Part shown: piece by piece, positions 13,002-26,000 of the stretch | Layout: each line of letters starts with the position of its first letter | How positions within the stretch are numbered: the first letter of the stretch is position 1 | Source: Macrotrachela quadricornifera | Taxonomy: Eukaryota > Rotifera > Eurotatoria > Philodinida > Philodinidae | Assembly (NCBI GenBank): GCA_022393335.1 | Contig: JAJEKB010021488.1 | Location: 1,831,406 to 1,895,405, forward strand | Length of the DNA: 64,000 bases | Reading direction: 5' to 3' | The notes under the pieces: model-generated | Seen by the model: the letters and a program-made list of their open reading frames with translations, nothing else | Told to the model about the DNA's origin: nothing | Databases searched by the model: none | Program-made: the position numbers and the translations under genes

Positions 13002-13104
13002 CTGGCTGAATTTTCCAATTGTTTTGTTATTGTATTGTTTCTATAGTAAATCAGATATATTATAGAAACAGCAGAATAACAAAGGAATTAAAAAATTCGG
13101 CCAG
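13002..13104. repeat. Short fold-back (MITE-like hairpin)
   Basis: The left arm starts CTGGCTGAATTTTCCAATT and the right arm is its near reverse complement, ending AATTCGGCCAG. The arms continue through TTGTTATT and TGTTTCTATA to a small loop at about 13045-13058. It is non-coding. No target duplication was identified. Confidence 0.6.
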
Positions 13105-13398
13105 GCTAATCAGTATCACTGCATGTTGTTCGGATCGATCCTATCCAATTGACCTAAAATAAAGAAAAAAAGATCCTCTGCAATTTGGAATCTGCTAAGT
13201 GATCTGAAATAAATCTATTTTAAGACAATTGATCATAAAAATTTTTTAAACTTTTGTTTCATATATATTTTACGGCTTAACATAGAGAAAATTAGATATT
13301 TTCATGCCATTAGTTTCATCGGATCCGATAGTCGGAATCCTATCGAATTCGATAAGATCCAATGGGATAAGTTCCACTTGAATCATAACCATAATTAA

Positions 13399-13614
13399 CA
13401 GTAATATTAAACTTGAAAGTTGAATTCAACTATTCAACCAATCAAGTATTCATCATGAGGGTGAGAGAGTACCCTTAGTGGTAAATATCATTAGGGGTAG
13501 GTACCCTTAGGGCAGGGCAGTGTTTTGGAAAGTACCCTTGAAGCGATTCGAATAGTTGAATACTTGAAGTGATAATTAAATACTTGAATTCAAGTTTTAA
13601 GTTTAACATTACTG
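13399..13614. repeat. Fold-back element with about 35-bp terminal inverted repeats
   Basis: The left end CAGTAATATTAAACTTGAAA matches the reverse complement of the right end (CAGTAATGTTAAACTTAAAA). Pairing continues through TTGAATTCAA. The centre has short GGGTACCCTTAG-type units that resemble the repeat near 8.7 kb. It is non-autonomous and non-coding. Confidence 0.6.
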
Positions 13615-14667
13615 ATCTTAAAAAACATCAGAAGCTGTATTTAAATATTGCTAAACTCGATTTTTAACGGTTGGCAGTATGATACTGGTATAGGATTTGT
13701 TTTTCGAAGACTAAACAGATTAACGCAGAAGACTTATAGATTATCTATAAGAACCATATTTTTTTTCAAAATTTTTATATGAACGGCATCTGGTAAAAAT
13801 GATTCAATATTTTTCTTGTTTGACCAAATCAAAACATATCCTGGTGTGCACCCTATGTCAATACAAAAAAAAATATTTTGTGAAAAAAATGAAAAGAAAA
13901 CGCGTATTGATCTATAGATTTAATTCATTTCCTAGTTGAAGCCATTCAATTCAAATTCTTACATTATACCATCGAAGTGAAAAAGTTATGTATTGACATT
14001 ATTCAGTCGTATCAATGGTACGACACGTTTCTCTAGGTTCCCTCTGAAGGAAAATAAGGGTCTTCTGTTATCGTTAATATTTTCGTTTCGCGATGCCTTG
14101 TTGACAAGAACGTTTTGAGAGCTTTCACTCTTTTATTTTTGTGTGTGGCTCACCTATTTGTTATATTTGAAGACGCTTATAGGGGTTTGAGCCTTATTCA
14201 CTGTGCCCTGGAAACGTGAATAGAAGAAAAATATTGCTATATAAGACTGACTATTTGCGCTATATGCCTTTCAAACATTCTTATTACGGTCTACGAACAG
14301 GCACAAACAGAAACATCCGAAGTTTGTATTATTGGAGTCCTGAACTTAAAGCATTGAAACAATTTTAGGCAATTGCATTTCACATAAAATTCACGGTGTT
14401 CCAATAAATTGGTATTTCATAATTCAATACAATGCAACGACTTCTAAATACGATAGTTGTAGCAATGTAAGTAACTCAACTACAGTAAACTAATCATCTG
14501 ATACAAAATTTGTTTCTAGATTCGTTGTCTGCATAGTCAAAGGTAAGAAAAATGATTTAATTCAGTCATAGAAATAAGAACACAATATGAATACATGAAA
14601 TTCCTATCTTCTTCTCTTGTCTTTACTTATTAGAAACATTCTACTAGATGAAAATCTATCTCTTCAC

Positions 14668-15961
14668 CAGGGCTCGAAACGGGCTACTGCTTTCATGGCC
14701 TGATCCGGCCCGAAAATTCTCTAGGCCCGCCAGACTCAACTTAAGTTTCGCTCAGCCCAGCCTGGTCGGGTCTGGGCACGACAGAATTTTTTTGACACGA
14801 ACTTTTCCTCTCAACGAAATATGTAGTTCGTTGCGATTATTACAAATGTAATTGTGGTAAAATATCCGGTATTATTTTGAGTGTAACTAGCGAAGATTAT
14901 CGAACTCACAATAAAATTTTTTGTGTACGAAAACTAATTACTTTTTGAATGAGGTACAAACATATTGTGAGGCTATAAAAGTTCACAACACTCATTTTAC
15001 GTCATGCGATATTTTTAGGTATTAGTTTTTTTAATCAAGTGACCTCCAGTGGAAACTTAACCACTTTTTTGACTGAATATACGTTTGTTTTTTTTCTATT
15101 CAGATACCGAGCTAGCTGATTGTTAACGATGATTTATGACAAAGGAAAAATTTTTTATATGTAAAATGTAAAAATGAACTTACGAACATTATGTATAGGT
15201 ATTTGTTTGGCTGAAAGATTTTTCTACCACGCTTTAGCTCACTACATAGTCATACTCAACAAAGATTTTAACTTAAAAAATTTGAATACGTTCACAAGGG
15301 ATTTTCTTATCTTCAGAAAATATTCTAGCCTCTGTAAATTTATTCTTTAATCAAATTAGAACGTTTAAAAATTCAAATTTAAAGCTCACACTTTCATATG
15401 ATGCTCTATTTTTGAGGTGGTACTCCTATGGTTATTTTTTCCTTAATGAATGTCAATTTTTCAAGATGAAGCTTCGCGTGTAGCCGAGAGATGCAACTAC
15501 TTTGAGGAGTTCCTTGAATTTACTGTACTAGTGATTCTTCCTACATACTTCGAAAACAAAAAAAAAATACACTGATGAGTTCTTTATCAACAGCAAAAAT
15601 TCCTTGAAATCTTGATAGCAGAATAAACATCAATTTTCACGTGCTTCAAATTTATTGACTAGAATAATATTTAAATAAAAGGAATGTAATGACTGACATT
15701 TCCAATCATTAGAATGATAAATTTTAATTGATGAAAGTAGCCATTTTTACCAGTAAACTTTCAAATGCATCGAAATACGCGATCATTTCATCGTTCAAAA
15801 TAAATCTGATTTATTTTTTGAGTCACAGGACTGAATTTTAAATATAACTTCTATTATAACATATTTTTGACAGTTTTCGATAAATAAAACGAGTAAATAA
15901 TTGAGAAAAAACTTAAAAAACAATAATACGTGTCGGGTCGGGCGGCCCGTTTCGAGCCCTG
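14668..15961. mobile_element. Non-autonomous hAT-like element, 1294 bp
   Basis: Perfect 17-bp terminal inverted repeats: CAGGGCTCGAAACGGGC at 14668-14684 and its reverse complement at 15945-15961. The flanking 8-mers CTCTTCAC (14660-14667) and TTCTTTAC (15962-15969) match at 6 of 8 positions, both differences being C/T, as expected of an aged 8-bp target duplication. No transposase frame remains. It sits inside intron 2 of the secreted Cys-rich gene. The GC-rich left end contrasts with the AT-rich body. Confidence 0.75.
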
Positions 15962-16352
15962 TTCTTTACTAATAATGTTCACTAATGCTTTTGAAATTCT
16001 ATTTGACATAAAACTGAATTTAGGTCAAGGCATGACGGATTCTACATCTTCTACTTGTGGATGTTGTCCATCGCCAGAGTGCTAAGCAAAATCAGCGCCA
16101 TGCTCAACCAATCTTGACTGCGCGTGCTTATTTATGACGATGACCGAGGCAGGAATGTGTGCTGATACTGTCGTATCTTGCCGTGATCTGGTTTTATGTG
16201 AAAATGATAACAAAACATGCTCAGTACCCAATACTGTATGCGTCAACAATACTCAATGCAAAGTTCCTGTTTGTTTTCCAATGGAAAGGGCCTCTTCCCA
16301 ACGGTGTCCTCCATTAATGTCAAGAATTTTAAGTAACACTACCGGTAAGTAA

Positions 16353-19300
16353 ATATAATGAATATAGTCAAAAATGATTAGACCATCGCGTGACACCGTG
16401 TTTGTCACATTGAAAAGAATATATCCTATTCCAGGAACTCGAACATTATTCAACAAATAATTGGAGCTTATTTCAGAATGATTTAATTTCCTCAATTCCT
16501 GAAACTGAGTCTATTTTAAGCTAAGGGTAATTCCTAGGAATTTCGTCTAATTCCGGCTGATTTTCCTTTGACCTAATTCTCGGAATTGCATTTCTTTCTC
16601 ACTCTCATGCTGGACTGTTTGGTTATAGATTAAATCTCTAAAATAAGTTAGCAAATCCGTGACAAAATTTCTGGAATTAGGTCACAATGGAATTAGAAAG
16701 AATTCCTAGAAATCAATGTTTAGTTTAGAATAAACTCAATTTCGAGAATTGAGGAAACTTGATCGTTTTCGAATAAGCCCAATTTGGTGAATAATGTTCT
16801 GGTTCTTGAAATTGGATGGAACTGATTCCGGAATATGCAAAACCGCAGTATAAGATAACTGCTCACAATGGGCTGTTCCATGGAATCTTTCCATCCATTC
16901 AACTTTATTTAAGTTTTATTTCTAATAAATCTTAGTGCTCTGTAACGAAAGATAAATAGAGAGATAGGCAACATTGAGATCTGTCGGTATCTTCGCTTGC
17001 TGAAGCTCCATGTCAATGTTTCAAGGAAATCAATAATAATCTTTTCATATATGCATTCAGTTCTATTTTAAATTTTGCACGCTGAAGATTGACGATGGCC
17101 AGCCACGCTCAAAAACATTTCATATAGCTTTATGTCACAAAGCTGAGACCAGCTAATGCTACATGAAACACAAATTTGATTTATTTCAAGAATCTAGCTA
17201 ACAAGTATAAACACATATGTGAACACTACTGCGATAAAGATTTTTAGTTTTCATTTCAAAATATGATCTAAAGCTATATGGGTCTCAAACTTGAAGTTTA
17301 GGCAGATTCAAGCAATAGGTCTTTTGAAGTGCTCGAATTAGGGGTGGCACTTTAACTTTACTTGAAACTTTAATTAAAGTAAAACATAACACCACTTTAA
17401 CTTTATTAAAATCCACTTTAAAGTAGATAACGCTTATCACGTATTTTTAAGCTCTGAAGTGCATGTAATATAGGAGTATCCTAAGATCCTCAGCTCCTAT
17501 ACCATGGGAATACTCTTAGTTTCTCAACTGCTGTATTATGAAAGTATGTTTAGATGCTCAAGAGACGTATACTATAAGAATATCGATAGGTCCTGAAATG
17601 CTATACTATGAAGGTATCATTTGGTCCTCAAGTGCTATACTATATCAGCGTAACCTTAGTTTTGCAAACCCTATACTATGGTCTGTAATGTAGAGCCTGA
17701 ATTGTAGATCTTGAAAAACTAAAGGTATTTTCATAGTCCAGCATTTGAGGACCTAAGAGTACTCCTATAGTATAGCAATTGAGGACCTAGGAATACGTTT
17801 TAAGCTGTATGTACTTTAAAGTGGGCTTTAATAAAGTTAAGTCTTGGTATTTTTTTTTACTTCAAATCAAGTTTAAAGTTTCAAATGGAATACTTTCATA
17901 CTTTTTAAAAGTATTTTTAAAGTTAAAATGCCACCCCTAACTCAAGTTCAAGTTTTCCTAGGTAGGAATAAGTGATTCACTCATCTGAGAAATCGCCAAA
18001 AAACATTTACTCAGCAATAGTGAAATTACGTTTGTGAAAAAATACAAATATTATAATTTTCTATATGAGCTTCAAGTTATTTTAACACATACTGATAAAG
18101 ATAAAAAATTTTGGATAACAGTTGTCAAATGGATATCTCCACTTGTATCGTTTTACAATAGGAGAAGTACGCTGGCAATAAGAATGAATCGTCGTAGAGT
18201 GAGAAATTTAAGAGAAAGATCATTAGAGCATTGATTATCTGGTGTACTGGACAAAATTTTTGGATGCTTTTCGTGCATACAATTTTTTTATGTCTGAAAT
18301 CACTAACTCTATAAATTTAGCTTGTAACACCTTTCTTTGAAAAGTTAACCAATATCGACTTCATAGGCTTGCCATAGTTGTATGAGAAAAAAGCATCCTC
18401 AAGAATAAATGAGCTTCTCAGTATTTTGCATCTATGTCACTTATAATTCAGTAAAGAAAAAAAGGTTTTTTAGGAAAAGATACCTCGTGAAATTCTATAC
18501 AAAATGTCTTTTTTCTATTACCTTGAATAAGTTCCATTATTTTGTGATATGCGATAGAATCACCTTCGTTCGAGGAGTACAACTTTCCAAAAACCAATAA
18601 TTTTCCAAATTTTCTTTTACTGTATGTTTTAATTCTTGAATCATTGTAACTTTGGATGTCACTTTATTCCAATCAGTGACTTGCACGAGTTCATTCTAAA
18701 TGCCGTAATGCAATAGATTGAGACGAAGACAATTAGATAGTTAGTGATTCGAGAATTGAAACATGTAGTAAAAGACAATTTGAAAAATTATTGATTTTGA
18801 AAGTTGTATTTCTCGAACCAATTCATTCTATCGTATATCACAATATAATGTAGCTTATTCAAGATCATTAAAAAAGTACATTCTGTGAAGAATTTCGCAA
18901 GGTATCTTTTTCTACAACTCTCTTTTTTTATTTACCGAATTATAACAGACATAGACACAAACCACCGAGAGGTCCACTTATTCTGAGACACCCGTTAGTA
19001 TTTCATGCATTACTTCACTATTATGAATCAGACACCATTCATAGCTGCTCATTTTCTTCAAATGAAATAATTTTTAATTTAGGCCATCATGTTGCATAAT
19101 CAAAGAATTTCAAACTGATTTTTATGTATTATGCAACTTTTTAACTCCTATGTAAAGGAAAAGGAAATTTATTCTCAAATTGAACACGTATCCAAACAAC
19201 AAAAAAACACAAAAACGAAATAATATATATCTGCCGCTTCCAATCCTTTCTCTCATGCATACATCGTGTTTCAACACGTCCTCTCATAGTCAAAATTAGA

Positions 19301-19736
19301 GGTGAGAAACGAAAAATATGAGAGGAGTGTGAATGAAAACAAACAAACATGAGAGAGGGAAGGTTGCATCATGCGTAATGGTCATGACACCCTGCAAAAT
19401 TCTAGAAAAATATTTCAAACATTCTAATCTACTGCAACAGTCATTTAACTTGAGGACACTGTCAGTGGATAGAAACAACGACCGATACTTCATCTAACTA
19501 GTTTTAATTGATAAACTATAAGTTTCTGAATAACTAAGAATTTGGCATAATTTTTGAAAAAGTATTAACTATCATGCATATATTCAAGGAAACATACACT
19601 ATTTACAAAGAATGATTCTTCTTCAACACTCATAGTTCGTCTCACTATCACGTAACATGCGTGAATGAAACACTGTGAACGATGAAGAAATACTAAAACG
19701 ATAGCTCTTCTATGCTATTTTGAATCTTACATCTAG
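16353..19736. other. Long intron 3 of the secreted Cys-rich gene
   Basis: About 3.4 kb with no supported coding sequence apart from the transposon-like element at 17341-17937. ORFs at 18034, 18409 and 19141-19493 are short, AT-biased and lack any family motif. Confidence 0.5.
17341..17937. mobile_element. MITE with TA target duplication, 597 bp
   Basis: The ends are GGGGTGGCACTTTAACTTTA (17341-17360) and, inverted, GGGGTGGCATTTTAACTTTA (to 17937). TA stands on both sides (17339-17340 and 17938-17939), which suggests mariner/Tc1-type mobilisation. Sub-terminal sequence also pairs over roughly 100 bp. The interior (17440-17800) is a degenerate tandem of a unit of about 50 bp containing CTATACTATGAAGGTA and ATAGCAATTGAGGACC. 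A related unit lies at 8695-8800. Confidence 0.7.
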
Positions 19737-19749
19737 TTTCAACAACAAC

Positions 19750-19940
19750 GCCAGCAACCGATACATCGTCGACACCAAGAATCACTACAACTTCGACAAG
19801 TTCTACCACAACTTCGACGAGTTCTACAACAACTTCAACAAGTTCTACCACAACTTCGACGAGTTCTACAACAACTTCGACAAGTTCGACAACGACTTCG
19901 ACAAGAACCACAACAACTTTGACAAGTTCGACAACAACTG
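19750..19940 (+). repeat. 21-bp coding minisatellite (Thr/Ser stalk)
   Basis: A 21-nt unit of the type ACAACTTCGACGAGTTCTAC recurs about seven times within exon 4 and encodes the heptad TTSTSST. It lies in the frame of the secreted protein. The apparent ORF on the opposite strand (19693-19911, Val/Glu-rich) is its shadow. Copy number is likely to vary between alleles. Confidence 0.75.
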
Positions 19941-20856
19941 TGTCTAGCCGTAAGCAATAAGATATCTAATTAACGATCTATTTCACCACTTCATAGAAAT
20001 TCATTTCACGCAGTAATATCATACATTACGATCATAAAGTGGCACAGATACATTTTTGCTGCATAATTTATACGTATAAGAATGAGACGAAGAATCATTT
20101 CTAAAGGAAGTCTAGTTTTTCAGTTTATGTTTTTATTAGTTGGATACAGATAAGTAAACAATTCTGAGCTATTCGTCTCGAATTTACCCTGACTTTATTT
20201 AGATGAGGAACCAGTTAGAGTTCGTCATATATCGTTCTAAACAGACTGTACCTATTTGACATAGTCGAACGTCCCTGAATCATTCGTGTAGAAAATATTC
20301 TGAAACGCATACAAAGATTTATGTACTAACGAGCAAAACGAAGCTTCAAAGGCATTGAACGATCATTTAGAATTTGTAAATTCCTTTCGAACTCACTACA
20401 TTATTTCTGTAAGTTCTGATATTGACATTTACCTGAGCGTTTAAAACGGTTTGTGTCTCCTGTCAATGATTATGTATATTACGATCGTTCACTTATATAG
20501 TTTTTAGGGCTATAAAAACCAATAAAAATTGAAGTTCTATTAAATTCATAAAACTATTTCTGAAATTCGATTTTACAAGTAATAAGCTTGATTGCTGAAA
20601 AATGCTTTAATTCAGCTTCTGAGAGACTGATCTAAATTGCGTATGCACTCTCAACATCGGAATGTTTTTGTTGAAGCTTGAGTTTACACCTTAGTTGGAT
20701 TCAAAATTAGTCCGAAAGAGTAGAAAAAAATGATTCCTTCTCATGAGCATTGTGGTATTTTCAGTTTGGTATCAAAGAAGGTTTCAATGCTGTACTTTAA
20801 CGAAATCTGTGATAAAAATCTGATTGTCGAGAGAAAATCGCAAAATAATCAGCAGG

Positions 20857-21108
20857 TACCGGGATCTATTTTTTCGGGATTTATTCGGATTTTTTAATAA
20901 ATCCCCATGCATCTTAAAATAAATTCCATGTAACTCTTATTAAGGGTGAGGACAAAAACTAAGTGTGGGTGTGGGGCGAGAGTGAGGGTGCGCTGAAATA
21001 CTAATACAGCTATATAGTCTCAATAAATGCTTAGTAAATAAATAAATCCCAATAGGTCCCGCAGTAGAAATAAATCTCAAAAAAATAAGTCCCGATACGC
21101 CCTCGGTA
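20857..21108. repeat. Fold-back element in intron 4
   Basis: The left end GTACCGGGATCTATTTTTTC pairs with the right end: reverse complement CGTATCGGGACTTATTTTTT, with continuing GGGATTTATT/GAGATTTATT. It is a short non-coding element. No clear target duplication was found. Confidence 0.5.
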
Positions 21109-24100
21109 TAACTGATAATTTAATTGGTCATTGCAAGTTTGAAAGATAATTATTAGTCAAGGAAGATACTAGTAAATAGTGACAGATTTCTGAGAAACCA
21201 AATGAAGGTTGAATTCAGTAAACGCATCAATAAAAAGCTAGATGGTGGCATAGTTTCTTAGACAAAAGATATCTCATCTTACTCGTAGTAGCACCTGATA
21301 CGGGTATAGGAAAGTTGTTCGCGAAGATATTTTCTTGCGATGGTGTATGCCAGTGTTGATATTTAAGTGAATGGAATGAAGCAATACATTTACACTAATT
21401 TAGACACACAGCTAAATTGAAACAAACCTATGCTCACATCCTCACCTGCGCTCGCGAACAATTGTTCGGCGCTCCTTAATACTTGTATCTAAGAGTAGAC
21501 CACGCTCGGAGTTCGCATGATTGGGAGGTATCAGGAGAATTCTGAGGCAGCTGAGATTGGAGGAAGCAAAATTATTTTCGTATCAAGTCTGATGTTAATC
21601 TTTCTTGTGTAAGCTAAAATGCAACAATTTTTCGCGATGCAAAAACTTATTGCAATCTTCTTAATAAATTCGACTTTCTGACAAATTTTCAAGAAGATAA
21701 CACACGTTCAATGTAAGAAAACTTCTCAACACTTTTGCCACTGAAGATAATCATGATGTGACGATTGTTCTAAATTTGACCGTTGCAAAGGAAAAATTGT
21801 CTATAAAGTAGCAAGTTTTTTAATGTTCAGTTTATCGAGCGAAAGTACATCAGTTGCACAGGGAATGATGTCCATATTTACATGTTCATACATATTAGGT
21901 TTTTTTTTATTCATTTAATAGATAAGTACGATTACATTATGTTGAATGATCAATTGATGTTTGATATAACCCAAGTATTAATAAATCTGCATGAAGTTCT
22001 TTTTATTTTCTAGTATGCACTTCTCTCATATACAATACATCTTTTCCTGGATGTATGGAAAATCAAACACATGTTACATTTGACGACTATACTACTACTT
22101 GCAGTGAGGTCCAAATTTCGGGTTCTTATGCACAATTCTTGTGGACTAATGCTGGTATTACCCGGGCAGCATCCTATCCAAACAGTGGTTATCAGAAAGC
22201 CATCTCAAGTGGTCAATATGTCTTATTTAATTGGAGTGCCCTACCAATGAATATAACAAGAAGTAATGGAACAAAATTCGCTATTAATTCTTTTATGGCA
22301 ACAGCTGCTTGGAGCGACAACTTACTTGTAACTATCAAAGGTTTTAGAACTGGAGCTCAAATATATTCCAGAGACTATACCTTAACAACAAGAAATGTAA
22401 CACGAATTGTCTTAAATTGGAATGATATTGACGTGTTTCATCTCACGACAAGTCCTTCACAATTAGCAATGGATAGTTTCTGTGTTACATATTGAACTCA
22501 CTGCATACTCCAAGAAATAAAGATTTTATTCATTATGAACAATGACAGACACTTGAAAATTCTGATCTATGAATAAATTAATAAATATTTCAAAAGAAAT
22601 AGATAATTAACTATAGAGACATGTGAAGCTTAAATATAGTATATGTGTAGAAGCTTTTCAAAAGGTAAATACCACATGTAGTCCTTGCTCGGTCTCAATC
22701 AAATAGACAAACAATAGTTAAAGAAAATTGCTATGATACCGATATGTTGAAAAAAACTATATTTATTAATAAGATTTATTTTGATCTTTTTGTCTTATCT
22801 CATGTTAACAACATTATCTAAAAGACCGTTCGAAGATCTTATGAGTTTATGTAGGCTGTTCATTGGAGTCAATACCTTTTTTTGATGCTAATCAAAGCGC
22901 CCATCTTTAATAGAGTGAATAGATAATATCGGTTCTGTTATACGTAATATGACGGAAAAATATCTTTATGGATTACTTTTAAATATCAATGAGATGATTA
23001 TCTTTTCAGCGAAATAATTCGTCGATGAACTTCATTTAAACTTCAAAACATCAGTAAAAATAACTCTTGCGTAAGTCCCGTGCTTTCATACGTCATGCTT
23101 GTTTGAACTAGTATTGGTTCAACTATTTCCTAGGATAAATACACCTTTCAGTTCAATTTGAAACTGAAATCAGTTCCTCTACTATAAAACTCATCAGAAT
23201 AAGTTACATAACGATTCAATGGTTCTAGAGACATTTAAAAATAGGTCGAGAGAGAAAAGTAAAGAGATGTTGTAGATCGGCACAAAGAGACGGCGAAAGA
23301 AAGATACAATGGCAGATGATGCATAACAGATACACTTTGACTAAACCTACAACAGAATAGAAGGTCACAACCAAGGTCATAACTTTCGGAACATATCAGA
23401 AGCGCACCCTATTCCAAATGAGTGCACAGCAGACAATTAAAAAAAATGGATAAATTACACTGAAAAAACCTCAGAATAAGAAACCTTTAAAATGTCTATG
23501 TAAATGCAACGTATAACAAACTCCTTTTCCCCTTTTATGAAATCATCATAAATCCTTCGAAAACGTTTATGAAAGCTATACAGTCATCTACCCAAATTTC
23601 CAAATAACCTTCGTAGAAAGGCATTTGGAAATCATATATTCCAGGAAGAATTTAATAAAGAGTATATTACTACACTCTTAGAATTCCATCAACCCTACAT
23701 TCCATATTTGAAAATGTATATGAACACATATACCATTATCATGAATCCCTTTGAAGGTTTTAGAAAGAATGAACAGAAAAGTACAGTCGCGATCTTATGC
23801 TTGATTAGGATTTGGCACAATAAAAACATAAGAAAGATCAGATTCCTAGCTTGGGAAAGAGTTTGCAAAAGTATAGAGAGAATATACTAATCAGTTAATG
23901 ATCATAAAAGCGTACGATCAGAGGTACTATCTGATCAAAACTCAAGATTTACATTTGAGAAAACTCAGTAGAAATACTTACAATACTAGCGAGAACGAAA
24001 GCATCTGAAGCAAAGTATATAGATCTAGTATAGACATGAAGAGACGGAAGCGCAGAATAATACGGTCCTATACGTTTAAGAAACGTGAGAAATTATAAGA

Positions 24101-25179
24101 GAAATGTAGAAGAAAGAAATCTATGATGAGATGTATTTTCGAAACATATGACTTAATTCACTGAAATTTGATATAGGATAATAATCGTCATCTCACTCTT
24201 TTATAAAAATTACGGCGTTAATAATCAAAAAGTATGGAAGAAGTTTTAAATTGAAAGAAAAAAGATTTACTACCTGCTTAAGACTGAATTTTTGATGTAG
24301 AAAAAAGTCGGATGGGAATTTTAGGATCGAATATTATAGTTGCACTAACTTCTCAACACTTGATTTTGAACGTAGAGAATAAAAATACGGAAGAAATTCT
24401 AACCTGAGAGGCGCAACGTCATCGCTTTCATAGATCTAATTTAATCATTGAGAAAAGAAAACAAATGAAGAAGAATATATCATTTATAGTTGAACACTCA
24501 CGTCGTAAAATCAAAAACTAAAGTTTAGGAAAATATAAGAATCGAAAACATGATTTCATTCATTGAAAAAAAATAGTTTCTTGTCGACTAATCTTGAAAA
24601 GAAAAACGACGCAACGTACATAAGAAACAAAGAAGTGTATTTTGCTGCTTGATCGTGACTCATCAGATGATTTAGAAAGGACAAACATCGAAAATATATA
24701 AATATAAAAAAAACATAATTCAATTCATTTGTCCATACCTAAACAGCTAAAATTCGAATAGAAAGTTAAGCCAGTTATAACTCGAGTTAAAATCGCTTTT
24801 TTAAAAAGTTGATTGGTTATAACCGAAAAGTTGTAACTAGGCCGATTTTGACTTCAATACTGAATAATTCATCTATGATTGAAAAGAGAAGAAAATCAAA
24901 CTAAGCTACAAAATGAATATAACAGTTACACTCGTTGTGCAAAATCTTTTCCATGATTTTAACAAGAAGAAAGATAGAAACGGTTGTATGACTATAGATC
25001 ATTTAGACACAAAGTCCTCATATGCATCTGATCGATCAGAAAAACAGAGAGATTAAAGAAATCGCAAAAGTAAAAAACAGCGATTTACGCATTGTGCAGT
25101 ACTCAAATGATGCTTTCCAAATTTACTCTATTAAATCTATTAATAGTTAGTCAACCAGAAAAGAGACAAAAAATAAAAA

Positions 25180-26000
25180 TAAGGAATGAACCAATTGAAA
25201 AGAGAAAGGTTCACTTATTACTCAACTCTCATATGATCATTTTGAATAGAAGATGGATAGTTTTCCTTGTTTTGCAAGATGAAATTAATGATAGCGAAAA
25301 ACATAAGGAGAAAAATCAGAGAACTAAAAAACAAAGATAGTTTCTCTTATTCTTTAGAGGCAATTTATAGATTTTGAAAAGGAAACACAAACATATTGAC
25401 AATTGATAGTTCCCATTATTATTCAAGATTAAGTTGATGATCCCAAAAAGAAAAAAATAAAGAATTTGAACACCAATAGTTTCAGCTATTCTTAGACTTT
25501 TGTCTAATCATTTTGAAATGGAAAAAAAGGAAGGAAATGAATAAACTGATGATAAAAAGGTCTCGTTATTTGTCAAGATGGAGTCGATGCTTGCAAAATG
25601 AGAAGGATGAAGTGCATGAAGGAGTTGAAAAGGATAATTTCTCTTCATTGTGAAAACTAAATTGAAGACTTCGAAAAGAAAAAACAAGAAATTAAAAAGT
25701 TGAAGACGGATAGCTTCATTTATGGTTTAAAATGAAATCGATGATTTTGAAAAGTAAAAGATGAGAAAACGAACGAAGTAGAAAAGGATAATTTGACGTA
25801 TGTTTTCAATCTGATGTAAACATTGTGTAAAGAAAAAAGACGAATGAAATAATGAAGTAAACAATTGATAGTTCTTTTTATTCTTAAACGTTGTAATGAT
25901 GATTTTGGATAGAACAAAAACGAGAAGAATTAGAGGAGGAGAGGTGTTATTGCCTTTGATTACTGAACATGTAGTTCATAATGTCGAAGAAAGATAAACC
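25180..26000. repeat. Degenerate tandem repeat, period about 78 bp
   Basis: A unit reading roughly ATAGTTTCTCTTATTCTTC, then AAGATGAAATTGATGATTTT, then GAAAAGAAAAAA recurs at about 25205, 25270, 25338, 25408, 25478, 25558, 25637, 25710, 25789 and 25869, with steps of 65-80 bp. Weaker copies seem to extend from about 24200 to 26130. A period of 78 is 26 codons. Some copies read DEI.D.EK.K on the plus strand, but stops interrupt every frame. Confidence 0.6.

Larger units (their letters stand above)
12558..14431. other. Intergenic with two fold-back elements
   Basis: No coding gene is supported. It contains the small fold-backs at 13002-13104 and 13399-13614. The rest is AT-rich with short degenerate repeats. 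Confidence 0.5.
14432..22495 (+). pseudogene. Secreted Cys-rich / Thr-Ser-rich protein gene (357 codons, 5 exons) with a premature stop
   Basis: Exons are 14432-14466, 14520-14542, 16024-16344, 19737-19949 and 22014-22495. All borders are GT-AG and the sum closes in frame (1074 nt). It codes for a signal peptide split by intron 1 (MQRLLNTIVVA-IFVVCIVKG) and then a Cys-rich module of about 105 residues. Next come about 70 residues of Thr/Ser repeats (TSTSSTT units, mucin-like) and a C-terminal module of about 140 residues with many beta-type stretches and N-glycosylation sites, ending CVTY. Codon 40 is TAA (16083-16085), between SPEC and AKSAPC. The same frame stays open for 300 residues beyond it, so this is either a recent null allele, a sequence error or read-through. 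The C-terminal module is not a family I can name. A polyadenylation signal AATAAA lies at 22516. Introns 2-4 are long and carry transposon-like repeats. Confidence 0.7.

Noticed and set aside
17440..17800. Possible CRISPR-like array
   Set aside because: The units are degenerate and contiguous with no unique spacers, they lie inside a MITE, and the genome is eukaryotic.
18034..18600. Two short ORFs in the long intron of the Cys-rich gene
   Set aside because: Lys/Asn/Phe-biased, as expected of AT-rich non-coding DNA; no motif.
19693..19911. 72-codon Val/Glu-rich repeat ORF on the minus strand
   Set aside because: It is the antisense of the 21-bp Thr/Ser minisatellite in exon 4 of the plus-strand gene, whose splice borders and frame fit better.
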